This document shows positions 47,915-58,745 of a DNA stretch of 64,000 nt, piece by piece. Each line of letters begins with the position of its first letter. The first letter of the stretch is position 1. The position numbers were made by a program, and so were the translations under genes. Under the pieces are notes generated by a model. It saw only the letters and a program-made list of their open reading frames with translations, did no database searches and had not been told where the DNA came from. Source of the DNA: Rhytidiadelphus loreus (lineage: Eukaryota; Streptophyta; Bryopsida; Hypnales; Hylocomiaceae); contig OX344762.1 of assembly GCA_947034895.1 (NCBI GenBank), positions 17,588,760 through 17,652,759 of the forward strand. Reading direction: 5' to 3'.

Positions 47915-48487
47915 AGGTAGGTGGCTCAAAAAGTGACACTTCAAGGGCCGTTGGACCTTTTTGATGGGTTTCATAGGCCCAAAAATATTTTTTTACCTTA
48001 TTTTTCACTTGAAGAAAAATTGATGCAAAATCTAACACAAGTCGTTTCATATTTTTTGAAGCATTTATGAATTACTTATGAATTTCCAAATAATTATGTA
48101 GTAAGCACCTATTCTTGATCCTAGGCCTTGCAGAACCCACTCACGCATAGTCTGAAAAAAGTTATGGCTTGACCAAAAACAACCACTGCTGCATTCAAAA
48201 AGTATTACACAAGGTTCCTAAATGCAACTTTTATTAAACTTAAACACTCTACATTCTTTTAACATTTGTAAGAAGGCAATTGGACTCATTTAGAAAAATT
48301 AAGTGGACACATCCTGGCTTTGAAATGGACCCTCCCTATCTCTTATTCTAACCATTGGCAAATATATGACAAATCTCAATTATGCTCTCACATTGTTAGT
48401 AGTCCATTTTAGAACCACTAAGTATCCATTTTAGAGCTCCCTACATGGTTGTTTGAAGAAGAGGGTCACTTTTTGAACCACCTACCT
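47915..48487. mobile_element. Small non-autonomous element with pogo-like termini, 573 bp
   Basis: The termini AGGTAGGTGGCTCAAAAAGTGAC (left) and AGGTAGGTGGTTCAAAAAGTGAC (right, reversed) match over 23 bp with one difference, and TA flanks both. The first 13 bp resemble the pogo ends. The interior shares blocks with 5220-5350 and 23270-23330, so the family has several copies here. Confidence 0.7.
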
Positions 48488-48525
48488 TAACCTGACGCTC
48501 ATGGAGTGATTAGTGACCCCATTAA

Positions 48526-49486
48526 CCCCTCATCGCCTGAAGTCTAAATGAAGTCAAAAACAGCGTTGCTTTTGAAGTGTTGTAAATTTAGATGTCGCTA
48601 AGTTATAGAAATCTTAACCGTACAATATTGTAGTGAACATGTTGTAGATGACACAGAAAAAATATGAAGCCATTTGACCGCATGGATTGAAAGATTATAA
48701 TGTTTTAGTGTTAAAAAAAGATGCTGAAATTTTCCAAAAAACACATTTAGAGGTGAAATTCGACTTCTAAACTTACTCAAATGAAAAAACTTGAGACTAT
48801 AAAGTGATTCAAAATCAACATATAAACACATTGGTGAAAAAGAATACCATTCAATTGACTCAATGTGTCTACAAAACAAATTTGAAATGTCAAAAAATAG
48901 CATGAAAAGTTGCAAAAAACACCATGTAAGGCTAAACCTCCTCCACTAAAAAGAATCTTAGTCATGCATTAATTTTTTGATTCATGTGAAATTTTAGCCA
49001 CAAAAACTAGACTAGTATGCGCAACTTTCACAAAATTTTTTTATTGAAAATGGACAATGTATGAAGAAGTTACAAGCCGCCAAATTTCACTGTAATCCAA
49101 AAATGGCTGGATTTTAAATTTTGAATTGCTCCCAAACATTCAAAGAACCTTGTATTGACATGAAAATTTTACCACAATAACTAGATTAAAAGGGGAACAT
49201 AATCCAACAAATTTTATTGAAAAAGAACATTTTATGAAGGAGATACGTCCCCCCAAAGTTTCAGCCATCAAATGCAGTTTGGTGAATTCAAATTGAACCT
49301 GTGAACTTTGATTGGCTCCCATTTAGTTTGTAAATCTTGGATTGATCTGAAAATTTTACCACATAAACAAGAAGAGAGAGCTCAACTTTACCAACAAGTT
49401 TTATTGAATTTGGATATCGGATGCAAAAGTTACACCACTTAAAAATATACATGAGGACACTTTTCGTCCCCTCAGGCGATGAGGGG
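48526..49486. mobile_element. TTAA-flanked (piggyBac-like) non-autonomous element, 961 bp
   Basis: It is bounded by TTAA at 48522-48525 and 49487-49490, with a perfect 15-bp terminal inverted repeat CCCCTCATCGCCTGA. The interior is homologous end to end to 24047-25013. No transposase is encoded. Confidence 0.7.
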
Positions 49487-49514
49487 TTAAGAACACCCAA
49501 ATTTTCCAGTGTAA

Positions 49515-50341
49515 GAGCCTTTCCACGGCAAACTCACCAAACAGGGGCACCAAATCACAAAAAGTTGCTTTCAGTTAATTAAGAGAAATAAATTCATCAA
49601 CCATCTCAAATTTGTTGAAAAATATCTCCATCTTTCTTTGAGATTAGAATTGAGTAGAGAAACTCTTTATATACATATGAAGTGGTAGGTTGTAGAACAA
49701 CCTATGTGGGATAATGTAAATTAGAATTAGTAGGAGCTCAACCACTCATAGTTAAGTCAAAAGTAGGTTTTGTTTTTCAATAGAATTTCAAACCTCATTT
49801 AGGCATTTTTTTTCAAAATACTTTGAACTAAGAAAAGTTGGTAAATGAAGATAATTTTCATTTCCAAAAATCCATTTGAGATTTAGAACATCCAATTAAA
49901 ATATATGGACAGATTTGAGAGAGGAAGTTTGAAATTGTAAAAAATAATTCCCTTCCAAACCCTCTCTCAAATTTGTCTATAACTTTTGATTGGATATTCT
50001 AAATCTCAAACGGATTTTTGGAAATGAAATTTCTCTTCATTAACCAACTTCTCTTAGTTCAAAGTGTTTTGAAATTCTTTTTTCTACTATACCTAAATGA
50101 GGTTTGGAAATCTATTAAGAAACAAAACCAACATTTGACTTAACTATGAGTGGTTGAGTTCCTACTAATTTTAATTTACATTATCCCACATCGATTGTTC
50201 TACATCTTACTACCTCACGTGTATATAATGAACTCTTCCTCTTATTTTAAACTCAATTTTAATTCATAATGTATTAACTGTAAGTTTGCCCCACAGTAGG
50301 GAGCCCACTCCTTGTGTTGGTGCCTTGCCGTGGGGATGCTC
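49515..50341. mobile_element. PIF/Harbinger-like non-autonomous element with long inverted arms, 827 bp
   Basis: The ends are GAGCCTTTCCACGGCAA (left) and, reversed, GAGCATCCCCACGGCAA. Direct TAA duplications flank it (49512-49514 and 50342-50344), as expected of PIF/Harbinger. Inside, two arms of about 270 bp (49670-49940 and 49960-50232) are inverted copies of each other. Each arm carries an outward-facing USE-like ATCCCACAT box and a TATA-like word. No protein is encoded. Confidence 0.75.
50183..50229 (+). promoter_or_regulatory. snRNA-type USE plus TATA pair inside the Harbinger-like element
   Basis: ATCCCACATCG at 50183-50193 matches the plant snRNA upstream sequence element (RTCCCACATCG). 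TATATAAT follows at 50222-50229, 28 bp further on. An inverted counterpart lies in the other arm (about 49674-49720, ATCCCACATAG and TATATAAAG). The spacing lies between the classical Pol III and Pol II values, so the polymerase cannot be told. No snRNA sequence follows. Confidence 0.5.
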
Positions 50342-50708
50342 TAAATTATTGTCAGAAGTTACCTTTCATGACATTCTACATTAGAAATTATTTTGACCAC
50401 TTCAGGTGGTTAAGATAAGCATATTGGGTACACTTTTTGTTTGTTATGGGACAACCTATAGACCATGTTGGGAAGATCACTTCAAAAAAATACATTACTA
50501 ATTCACACTTTGTCTGAAAAATAAAATTTGAACTCCTCTCACTATTTCTCACACTTATTTTTGTGTAAGAAATTTTTTGAAAAATTTCAGTAGTGGCTTG
50601 AGGGCAGACTCCAAATTCTGGCTGATTTACCTTATACCGCATGACAATTTTTTATTTTTTATTTATAATTTCTTCATAGCTTTACATGTGGAGTAGGCAA
50701 CAAAATTA

Positions 50709-50732
50709 CTCCACTACAGTACTGTAGTGGAG
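50709..50732. repeat. Perfect 24-bp palindrome
   Basis: CTCCACTACAGT is followed directly by its reverse complement. No function is apparent. Confidence 0.8.
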
Positions 50733-51879
50733 CATCATTGGAACAAGCAATCATATAAATTTTACATGGGAGGATGTGCCCCACTGCAGTTCTCCTGTAG
50801 GCTCTATTGCCCCCTTCCCGAAAAAACCCTTGTCACATGTCCTTGTGATTCTCGTGACGGAAGCACATTGCCCCTACTGTAATTGCTTACTCTACACAAA
50901 AATGCAGAACGGTCCTTTTTACATTCCAACAAGCACGGGTCGGTCTGGGAACACAGTGTGAGTAACTTAACCCGAGTAATAATGAGTTGCTCTGTCTGTG
51001 ACATACAGTAGGCTGTGCCCATGGTGTGACATCCAATAATTGAAGCGCCACATACCCCTTGTGATTATTCGGCATTACTGAAGCTTCTTTTTTCTTTCTG
51101 ATCGAGGGCCACTCACTGGTCCTTTTAAAGGCTGCATCGATCAAGAGTCTCAGTCTCTTTCCCCAAGCCCCAGCGCCAATACAATTAACAGGCAGGCACC
51201 AACTTCACATTTGAAGTTAATAAACCCCGCCAAGGCTGGTCTGTGACTTGACTCTTTTCAGTGTATGAATGTGTGCAAGATAATTTAATCCCCCGTTTTC
51301 GTGCACGGCAGTAATGAGCAAGCAACCTGCAGGCATTTGCACAAACTTCGACACATCTATGAATATTGCATTGACGAGTTCATTCTATTGAAATCCGTGT
51401 CCAATGGACACCCTACTAAGCTTAATATTATTAAGCCTACTACCTTATTTCAGTCACACAGGCCTCAAAAAGAGACCAGATCAGCAGAGTCCGTCTGCCC
51501 TTCTTCCAAGGCGAGGGAGAGATTCAAAGCATCACCGTGACAACATTTGAAAAAGCCTTTTGTGCACAACTCCCAAGCTACCAATTCCAGGACAATCCAC
51601 ACAGAGAGGCAGGCAGGCAGCCAAAGCCTTCGGAGGTGTAAGCTTAACTTTGTTGCAGCTTGCAGAGATGGAAAGGCTGCATATATTGTATTGTATAGTA
51701 CGCTTATTGCCTGCGTCGCAAATTAGTGACCGACTGACATTTCGTATGGACTACCAACTCGTGTGGCCTTCTGATATGGTGCATGATCTCAAGCTCACTG
51801 CAAGATTTCAGCAGCTCAACGATCTGTAAGTAAAGTGAGGTAAGCCCCAACAGTTCTTGGAATATGGTGACATTTGTCA
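50733..51879. other. Balanced-composition DNA with one possible exon at 51662-51825
   Basis: An AG acceptor after a T-rich tract at 51661 opens a frame of about 55 codons, ending at a perfect GTAAGT donor at 51826. Its residues (MDYQLVWPSDMVHDLKLTARF) read like protein. I find no partner exons and recognise no family. The rest holds nothing clear. Confidence 0.25.
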
Positions 51880-52246
51880 CGTTAACTTCGTGACAGGAGA
51901 AAAGTGATGCAGGGCCCTCCGTCTCATTTGGAGTCTGGCCTGGCTGGTCACAGATTTTTCTCACTCAGTTGCAATGACATTTTCTTCCGTTTGCAATTTA
52001 CAAAAGACAAACAGTGGTGCAGACATAAATTAATAAGGTACAGAGTACTAATCCGTTAACTTCGTGACAGGAGGAGTTTCGGAGAAGTGATGCAGGCCCG
52101 CCTCCGTCTAGCTCGATCATTTTGGAGGCTGGCCTGGCTGGTCACAGAATTTTCTCACTCAGTTGCAATGACAACATTTTCTTCCGTTTGCAATATACAA
52201 AAGCAAACAGTGGTGCAGACATGTATAAATTAGGTTGCAGAGTACA
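51880..52246 (+). repeat. Tandem duplication of about 175-190 bp
   Basis: 51880-52050 and 52054-52246 share the blocks 'gttaacttcgtgacaggag', 'agtgatgcagg', 'ctggcctggctggtcacag', 'tctcactcagttgcaatgac' and 'cagtggtgcagacat' in order. Small insertions distinguish the copies. Confidence 0.8.
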
Positions 52247-53020
52247 GACATAGGCCTACTGTACTCCCTTTGACACACTGACTGTTGCAGGGATTTTTAG
52301 ATTTGTTCTACGGATTATTCGTCAACCACTCACGAAAGATTCCTACCGAGTTTGGTGCATTCAATGTTGGCTCTGCCGGGTCAGTAGGAGCGGCTGACTA
52401 CTTCTCCCCTTTAAGTCTTGAACTCAACATATAAACTTAAACAATTGGGGGTCTGGGGAATCGGGAACCTACTGAGATGCAGCAACATTAACTGGCAAGG
52501 ACTTGCAGGAACATTCGCAACGCAGAAACCATAATGCCAAATCCAAGTTGGGAGGCAACCGTGTCACTCTCCTAGTGGCTGGCTAGGATAGCTAGAGGGT
52601 GGTTCTAATAAAATCAGTGTACTTTTTATATTGAGTTGTTGCAGTAGAATAATTTAAAATTTCATAATTTAATGACTCGAGGGTAGAATTTTTTTTTTTT
52701 AAAGGGGAGTATTTCTTTTTTTAAAACTAAAACAGAAAGCATTTGAGGGTAGAAGAATGCAATTTCAAACAATCTGAACAGCTTGTACTCATTGCAATAA
52801 TTCACGAGATAGATGTCAACAAGTATTATGATTTGTATTAATTTATCCTGTTATATATTGTATATGTGATATTTGTTTCACAAAGTCACATAGTTATTAT
52901 TAATATTATAAATTTTGTTCCTAATATAAACTTTAATATAAACTTCATTGCAAAAACTGAGTACAATTTTGGTGAAGAAAATTCTATATTATTTTTAGGA
53001 TGCATCTAAACAATATTTTT
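52247..53020. other. AT-rich DNA, nothing recognised
   Basis: No frames, termini or RNA genes are visible. Confidence 0.4.
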
Positions 53021-53297
53021 ATTAGGGATTGTCACACCTTCTCCCCATTCTCAATCTTCAAAGACATAGCACTATCTTCTAGAATTGCGGATGGCCCATT
53101 CTATGAAGATTGAGAAGTTTTTTTCTTCTCCTCTCCAAGTGAAGAATGGACATGAAGAAGTTTCTCCATTCTCTCCAAGTGAAGAATGGACATGAAGAAG
53201 TTTCTCCATTCTCTCCATGGAGAAAGGTTCACTTCTCTTCATAGAAGTCTCATCATAGGAGTTTCATGTTCTTGTATAAGGTGTGACAACCCGTAAT
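53021..53297. mobile_element. Miniature inverted-repeat element, 277 bp, with an internal 40-bp duplication
   Basis: The first 20 bases (ATTAGGGATTGTCACACCTT) recur inverted at 53278-53297 with two mismatches. Inside, 53131-53170 is repeated exactly at 53171-53210. The superfamily is unclear because no direct flanking duplication can be fixed. Confidence 0.55.
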
Positions 53298-54349
53298 GCA
53301 TAACTATGAGCACCCCAACCAAGACCAGTCAGGTCGAGTCACAAACAAAACGGGGCCAACAAGCTGTGATTCAAAGAATCTCTGATGATCTTCGCGAGTC
53401 TCCCAAGGTCTAAAAGAACGACTATCTAATTCATTCGACATCATCAGACAACAGTGTTGAAATTAAGGAAATGAAATCCCTTTCTTTCTAGCAAAACAAC
53501 TGTACATGTAAATATCAAGTCCAGAAGGCAGTATAAAGTAGCCCAAACTTAGTGGTAGTTCGTTCTCTCTAGCATTAAATCGAAGTGTTAATTGGACATA
53601 ACAAAACGAATAAGCAGATTATTGATATAATAGCAGGATATATCCAAAAAAATATGGACAAACTCCAGGTACCAGCTGCAAGAAAGGTTAAGGACGCAGC
53701 CAGTCATCTTGGATGGCTGCATCGTAATTTTATTGATAAAGCAAAAATTCTCTCATGTCTATAAGGTCCTCGAATAGAGGTCACCTAATTACTGTCTATA
53801 CATGGCGTATCTGTAGTTTCTTTTTTTCGTCTATTTTAGAAGATCTCTACTCAAAGAGCTACCTGCTGGGCTATGAACACAGACTCTAGCAAGGCAGCTA
53901 CCCTAAAAAAAATTCAAGTTGTGTCAAGCCGCGGATTGGTTCTATCTACCCACCTTAACTACTACTCTTCGAGTTCATCTGGCAAGGCATGCTTTTCATG
54001 ACGCCAGTGACAAGGTATTGTTGGTTGCCGCGATTGGTGTGTGTTTTTGGTTTACGTATTATATATCAGCACGTTCCGATCCAACTGCTAGTAGCACCCT
54101 TTCTCTACAAATCTCTCTTTTACTCAACTGACCGCGGGGTTGGGCTCTAACTAGGACCATCAAACGCATATCCTAAAGGAGGAAAAAAGCTCTAAACCTG
54201 CAAAAACAGATGGCCAAAAATTGTTTTTTCTCATGTTTTCAATGGAAAAATGGAAAAAGGTAAAAGAAAAGAAAAAGACTCGAGCTACAGCCAACACTCC
54301 ACAAGGAAAAGAGTTCCAGAATGAAGGTCTGATGCGTTTCCTGCACCAA
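53298..54349 (-). other. Region downstream of the DUF506 gene
   Basis: It probably contains the 3' untranslated sequence of the gene ending at 54350. An AATAAA on the minus strand lies near 53733, about 620 bp past the stop, and could be its poly(A) signal. The plus-strand frame 53919-54131 shows no known motif. Confidence 0.35.
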
Positions 54350-55766
54350 TCACTTTCGAGGCAGCAGACTCGCAGGCGAGCTCCGTCCATGAGTAAGGTT
54401 GCTTACTACTTCAGACGATTTCATTTCCGCAATGAGAGACAACTTTGTGTGCCGCAGTTGCTCCCCACACTGCTTCGCAACAGATGTGAAGGAGTTGTTG
54501 ATGTTCTTCTTCTTCTCCTGCCAGTGATGATAACTGCGAGGCCGCTTGGCAGGCGACACGGGGACTGAATCCCCCATCTTCCGCACGTACGTCGACAGCC
54601 ACTTGGACCTCATGTAGTCCAGTGTGCGCCATGGAGGCAGATGCATGTCGCTCTGTTTCAGGGATGCTTTCGCAGCCTCCGACATGAATTGCAAAATTTG
54701 TTGAAGCTTGGACGCCGATCCTACGAAAACAGCCGGAAGGATCTTCAACGCCGCTTCGTATTGCTGCGTGGGTCTTGCAATCTCGAACTGGGCTCGGAAG
54801 TCGACGTCCACGATAAGCCGCTCCGCCAGTTGCATACCGTTGAAGACTACGTCGATGTACTCATACTCGCCTGCAAGAAAATGCACCTCATGAGTCCATC
54901 ATACACACGCACCATCATGTTGGCAATGTTTCAAGATCAAAATTCAATGGCTTCTTTCAATCAAGCATGCTCCCTACCTCCAGGAACTTGGCCAGAGCTC
55001 AGCCACTTGCACTTGCACACGCCGGCATCGTATCCCATCAGCTTAAGATGATTGACAACAAATCGCTTCACGCATCCTCCTTTGCAATCCGAGCCCTCAG
55101 GCTCGCAAACGAGGTCGGAATCCTCTTTGATAGACAGCAATTGCAACTTCACCTCTTTCAGAAGCTCCCGCTCCAACGCGCTACCCGGTGCTGTGAGCGC
55201 CTGCAGAAGAAGCCATGGATGATGTCCTAACCGTCAATAGGAAGGCTTAATCGTCATCTCTCCCAAATTTGACACTCTGCCCTGATGGCTTAATCAAGTT
55301 TGTGGTAATCAAGAACGCAACTGGAGCAAACCGATCCCGAAACTAAATTGTCACAGGAATCTAAGAAACCAAAAAATCAAACACGCGCAGAAAACCGAAC
55401 CTGTAATGTTTCCGTGAGCTTCTTGACAGGAGCCGCGCCATCGCTGTCCACGCCGTCCATATACTCCAAGGAGTCGTTCTCCATGAAATCGTGCACCATG
55501 GCCTGGAGGTCGTCGCTTTCATTGCTGCCATAGCGAACAGGCACGGTGCTGCTCACAGACTTCGTTCCTAAGTAATTGAGCTTCTGCCTCCCCGATTTGA
55601 GCACCACCTGCTGCTGGCTGCTGACTGGCCTCCGGGAAGAAGGGATCGAATGCTCACGATCCCACGAGGGTTGATGCTGCTGCTGCTGGATCGGGGTGTG
55701 CACGTCGCCATGGTACAGAAAGTTCGTGTACGAACTGATGCCTGGCTGTCTTCGAAGACCCGGCAT
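54350..55766 (-). CDS. DUF506 family protein (plant PD-(D/E)XK nuclease-like)
   Basis: Three exons on the minus strand: 55766-55401, 55200-54978 and 54870-54350, with introns of 200 and 107 bp. Junctions are CAG/GTTCGG...TGCAG and GAG/GTAGGG...TGCAG, and phases agree exactly, giving 369 residues. The start is the first ATG of the open frame. The N-terminus is variable and Gln/Ser-rich, then MVHDFMENDSLE. The middle has the family's KGGCVKRFVVNHLKLMGYDAGVCKCKW. The C-terminal domain has GEYEYIDVVF, RLIVDVDFRAQFEIARP, ILPAVFVGSASKLQQI and MHLPPWRTLDYMRSKWLS, all hallmark DUF506 blocks. The family is plant-specific, of unknown biochemistry, with an inferred PD-(D/E)XK fold; one Arabidopsis member restrains root-hair growth. 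No frame damage is seen, so this is probably a working gene. Confidence 0.93.
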
Positions 55767-56830
55767 CGTGCTCACCGCGGGGCTCCCAATGGCGATCCTT
55801 CCCAAATCCGTCTCCGATTCCCAGTTCCAACGAACGCGAACGAAGCCGTGAAGTCGTAATCCTTGCCAATTCAATTCTGTTCGTCTCAAATTTCAACGGT
55901 GCGAGACAGAGACGCGCAATTTCCGATGACCTTCAAACGCACTGTAGCACTCAAAGTTGACAACATCGAACACCGCTCCCGGCCACCAACCCTCAAAATT
56001 CCACCCTCTGTTGTTGCTTTTGTTGTTTATGTGTTTTTTCTTTTTTCCTTTTCCGTTTCGCAACGCTCAAGGAGCGCGTCACCAGTGTGCAGACGAGAAG
56101 GTAGAGTCCAAATCCTCGCGCCGATTGAGTCAGGCCGCCCACTGGTTGATACGCGGCGTTCACGTCGAGAATCATTCACAAACCACCGAAACCCAAACCA
56201 CCAACATACACCCCTCACAACCTCTTCTCAATCCCCACTAACCTCGCGCACGCCACAACACCAACAACACGCCCACCACGAAATCCGAACATAACCCACG
56301 CCCACTCCTCTCCAGAACACAATAAAACGAAGACAGGCAACAACTCGACTGCCTTATAATAACCCGGCAACAAAACCAAAAACAGAAAACCAAACACCTC
56401 CGCACACTCCCACGAGAGCCCTAATCTTCTACAGTTGTCCGCACACCGAGGATGACGAATCCCAACGACGAGGGAGGCCCCACGCGCAAACGCCCCCCCA
56501 CCTCACGAGAAATATCACACCTACAAAAATCCCAAAGTAGCAACCCTTGCCCTTTCTTCCTCTTTCTCCCGCACCTGCACGAACGCCATAGCCAGCACCT
56601 AGAGCCCAACTTGCATAATTGTTCAACTTCTCGATCACTCCGACGGAAGATGGGTCAGAAGATGGGTAACAATGACGACACCGGCAGCAGGCAAGCGCGG
56701 ATGATGAGTATTCCGGGGAGGGAGCAGGCGAGGAACTCGGCTTATGTAGGGTGCCCAGGGCCTGGGCCCAGCAAACCGAAGCTTCAGCGTATTGTAGACG
56801 GCACCAGATGTGGCGTAGTGTGAGCGCTTT
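55767..56830 (-). promoter_or_regulatory. 5' region of the DUF506 gene with a possible upstream ORF
   Basis: This GC-richer stretch probably holds the leader and promoter. On the minus strand, an ATG at 55966 opens a 26-codon upstream ORF ending at 55886, 120 bp before the main start. A TATA-like TTATTATAAGG lies near 56355. A purine/pyrimidine-biased tract at 56010-56055 is typical of leaders. A plus-strand frame at 56452-56823 begins with ATG but resembles no protein. Confidence 0.4.
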
Positions 56831-58574
56831 TCTACTTACTGTACAATTCTACTCGTATAGGAGACTTTGGGGTTTTGTTTCTTTTCGTTTTCAGGGTTTG
56901 CCTTTTATTTCAGATTTTACTTAACCCTTAGAGGACGAAGGGGTGACCTTGGAATCATCCCTTTTCATATCATTGGGTTAAGAAATAGCAAAAGTACTCA
57001 TAGGAAGTAAAACGACTGCAAAGACCTCCCCTTTGCACCTTTGTCTTGTGAGAAGGATTCCTCGTCATCCATCTAATGCCAAACTTGCTCCTTGACGTTT
57101 AAGGACTAACTTACTTGGGGCTTAATATCTTCAACAAACTACATTAGTGGAATTAATCCCTAAACATCTAGAGTCTTCTCCAAGAATCAATGATTTTAGA
57201 AAAAAATATTATAAAGTACAATTTAAAAGAATATTTTGGAATTGGTGTACAAATGAAAGTTGTAGATTTTGAATCGTAGATTCCATCCATACGGTTAGAT
57301 TCACCAATGCTATCACCAATAAAAAAAATTATGAATTTGAAAGGAAAAATTTAAAATTCCTTCAAATTTTGATTACAAGCAAAATATTATCATTTGGGGA
57401 GTACAACTTGTTGGAATGGATTTGAAAGGAAGTTCTCTTGGCATGGTGATTTAAAAAAAAAATTGTGTTCTTTACATTTATGACCTTATTTTTGCAAATC
57501 CAATTTTGAACTAGAGTCAATACAAATTTGGCTTAGTCAACCACTTTACATACTTCCACATTTGTAATTTTAGAAAAATATGTACTCTAATAACACCAAA
57601 TCCAACTAATAGATAGGACAAGAATTTGATAAAGTATCTCCACAAATTAGGATGACTTTCATACAAGCAACAATGAAATAGAAACAAGAAAATAAATCTA
57701 TTCATTTTCCAAAAATTGGATGTGAGAGTGCTTAAGAATTAAAGTCAACAATTTTTTACTAGTTTCTTACTTGCTTTTTGTTAGTCGCTTTTTTAACACT
57801 GGAATAAACAAAGAAAAAAGTAGATGAAATCATCAAAATTGTCTCCAAAATATTTGAGGTTTACTGAATTTGGAGATGAAGTTTATTAATTATAGAAAAT
57901 TTTGCAGACGAAAGTTTATAAGTAAAGGATGTATGAACAAAAGTGGATGATTTTTTGGGCTCTCCGACATTCCAAGGTGCATGTCACACTAAAGTATGTA
58001 AAGGAAAGGAAATCAATGTCTTGTGAGCTACTGAATGACTATTAAATTTGTTCTAATAGAATTTCATAAAAATAAAGCTTTAGTTAGTGAAATCAACACT
58101 TATTTTAACTTCATGATCATAAATGATGAATCAATCTTCCCAACCTTTGTCAATGGTCATCTTTAGACACTCCAATTGATAATGGCTTAATTATATCCAT
58201 CTAAAACAAGCTTAATGATGGATTTGAAATTCAATACATTTTTATAAATTGAATTGACATCATCTCTTAACACTAGTGACATGCATAATGGTTCCATAAG
58301 GCTAACCATAATAGATATTGGCTATAAATTAGTAGAAGCATTCTTATGCATAGGACAATATCAAAGAATAATTACAAATGAATTAAAAGTGATGGTTCAC
58401 TTTTATTTTTACATCAATTCCATATAAAATATCGATTTTATTTTCAACTAGAGATTATGTTGATAGAGTTAATTATAAAGCGAATCCTAGTTTGTAGAAG
58501 GGATGTCAAATGAAGGTTTAACTAAGAATAGTACAAAAGAAACACAAGCAAGGTAAAAATACAGGTTCTTTGGA
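56831..58574. other. AT-rich DNA with one TTAA-type terminus
   Basis: TTAACCCTTAGAGGACG at 56931 looks like a piggyBac-type left end (compare 38364), but no partner is found. No gene is visible. Confidence 0.35.
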
Positions 58575-58745
58575 GTAAAAGTAAAATGTTGCCCCTATTT
58601 TTTGTGTGTTGTGTTTAGGGTATGTGAGCAACCTCTCCTAGCTAGTTTGGGGACCTTGATTGCAAATATGAATTCAAAATTTGCAAATTTTTTTTATGTG
58701 TGAAAAATAAGAAATTCTTAAACTTTTCCTAGGATAAAATTCCTA
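58575..58745 (+). repeat. Dispersed repeat shared with 45930-46110
   Basis: See the other copy; same order of blocks and same strand, with moderate divergence. Confidence 0.5.

Noticed and set aside
50183..50345. A U-snRNA gene downstream of the USE/TATA pair
   Set aside because: The DNA after the TATA word shows no Sm site or conserved U-RNA sequence; only the promoter-like motifs are supported.
55377..55889. Extending the DUF506 protein N-terminus to 55889
   Set aside because: The frame begins with TTG there; the first in-frame ATG is at 55766, and the family does not need the extra residues.
56452..56823. 123-codon plus-strand frame opposite the DUF506 promoter
   Set aside because: It starts with ATG, but it is Pro/Ser/Arg-rich in a CpG-rich leader region with no recognisable domain or splice context.
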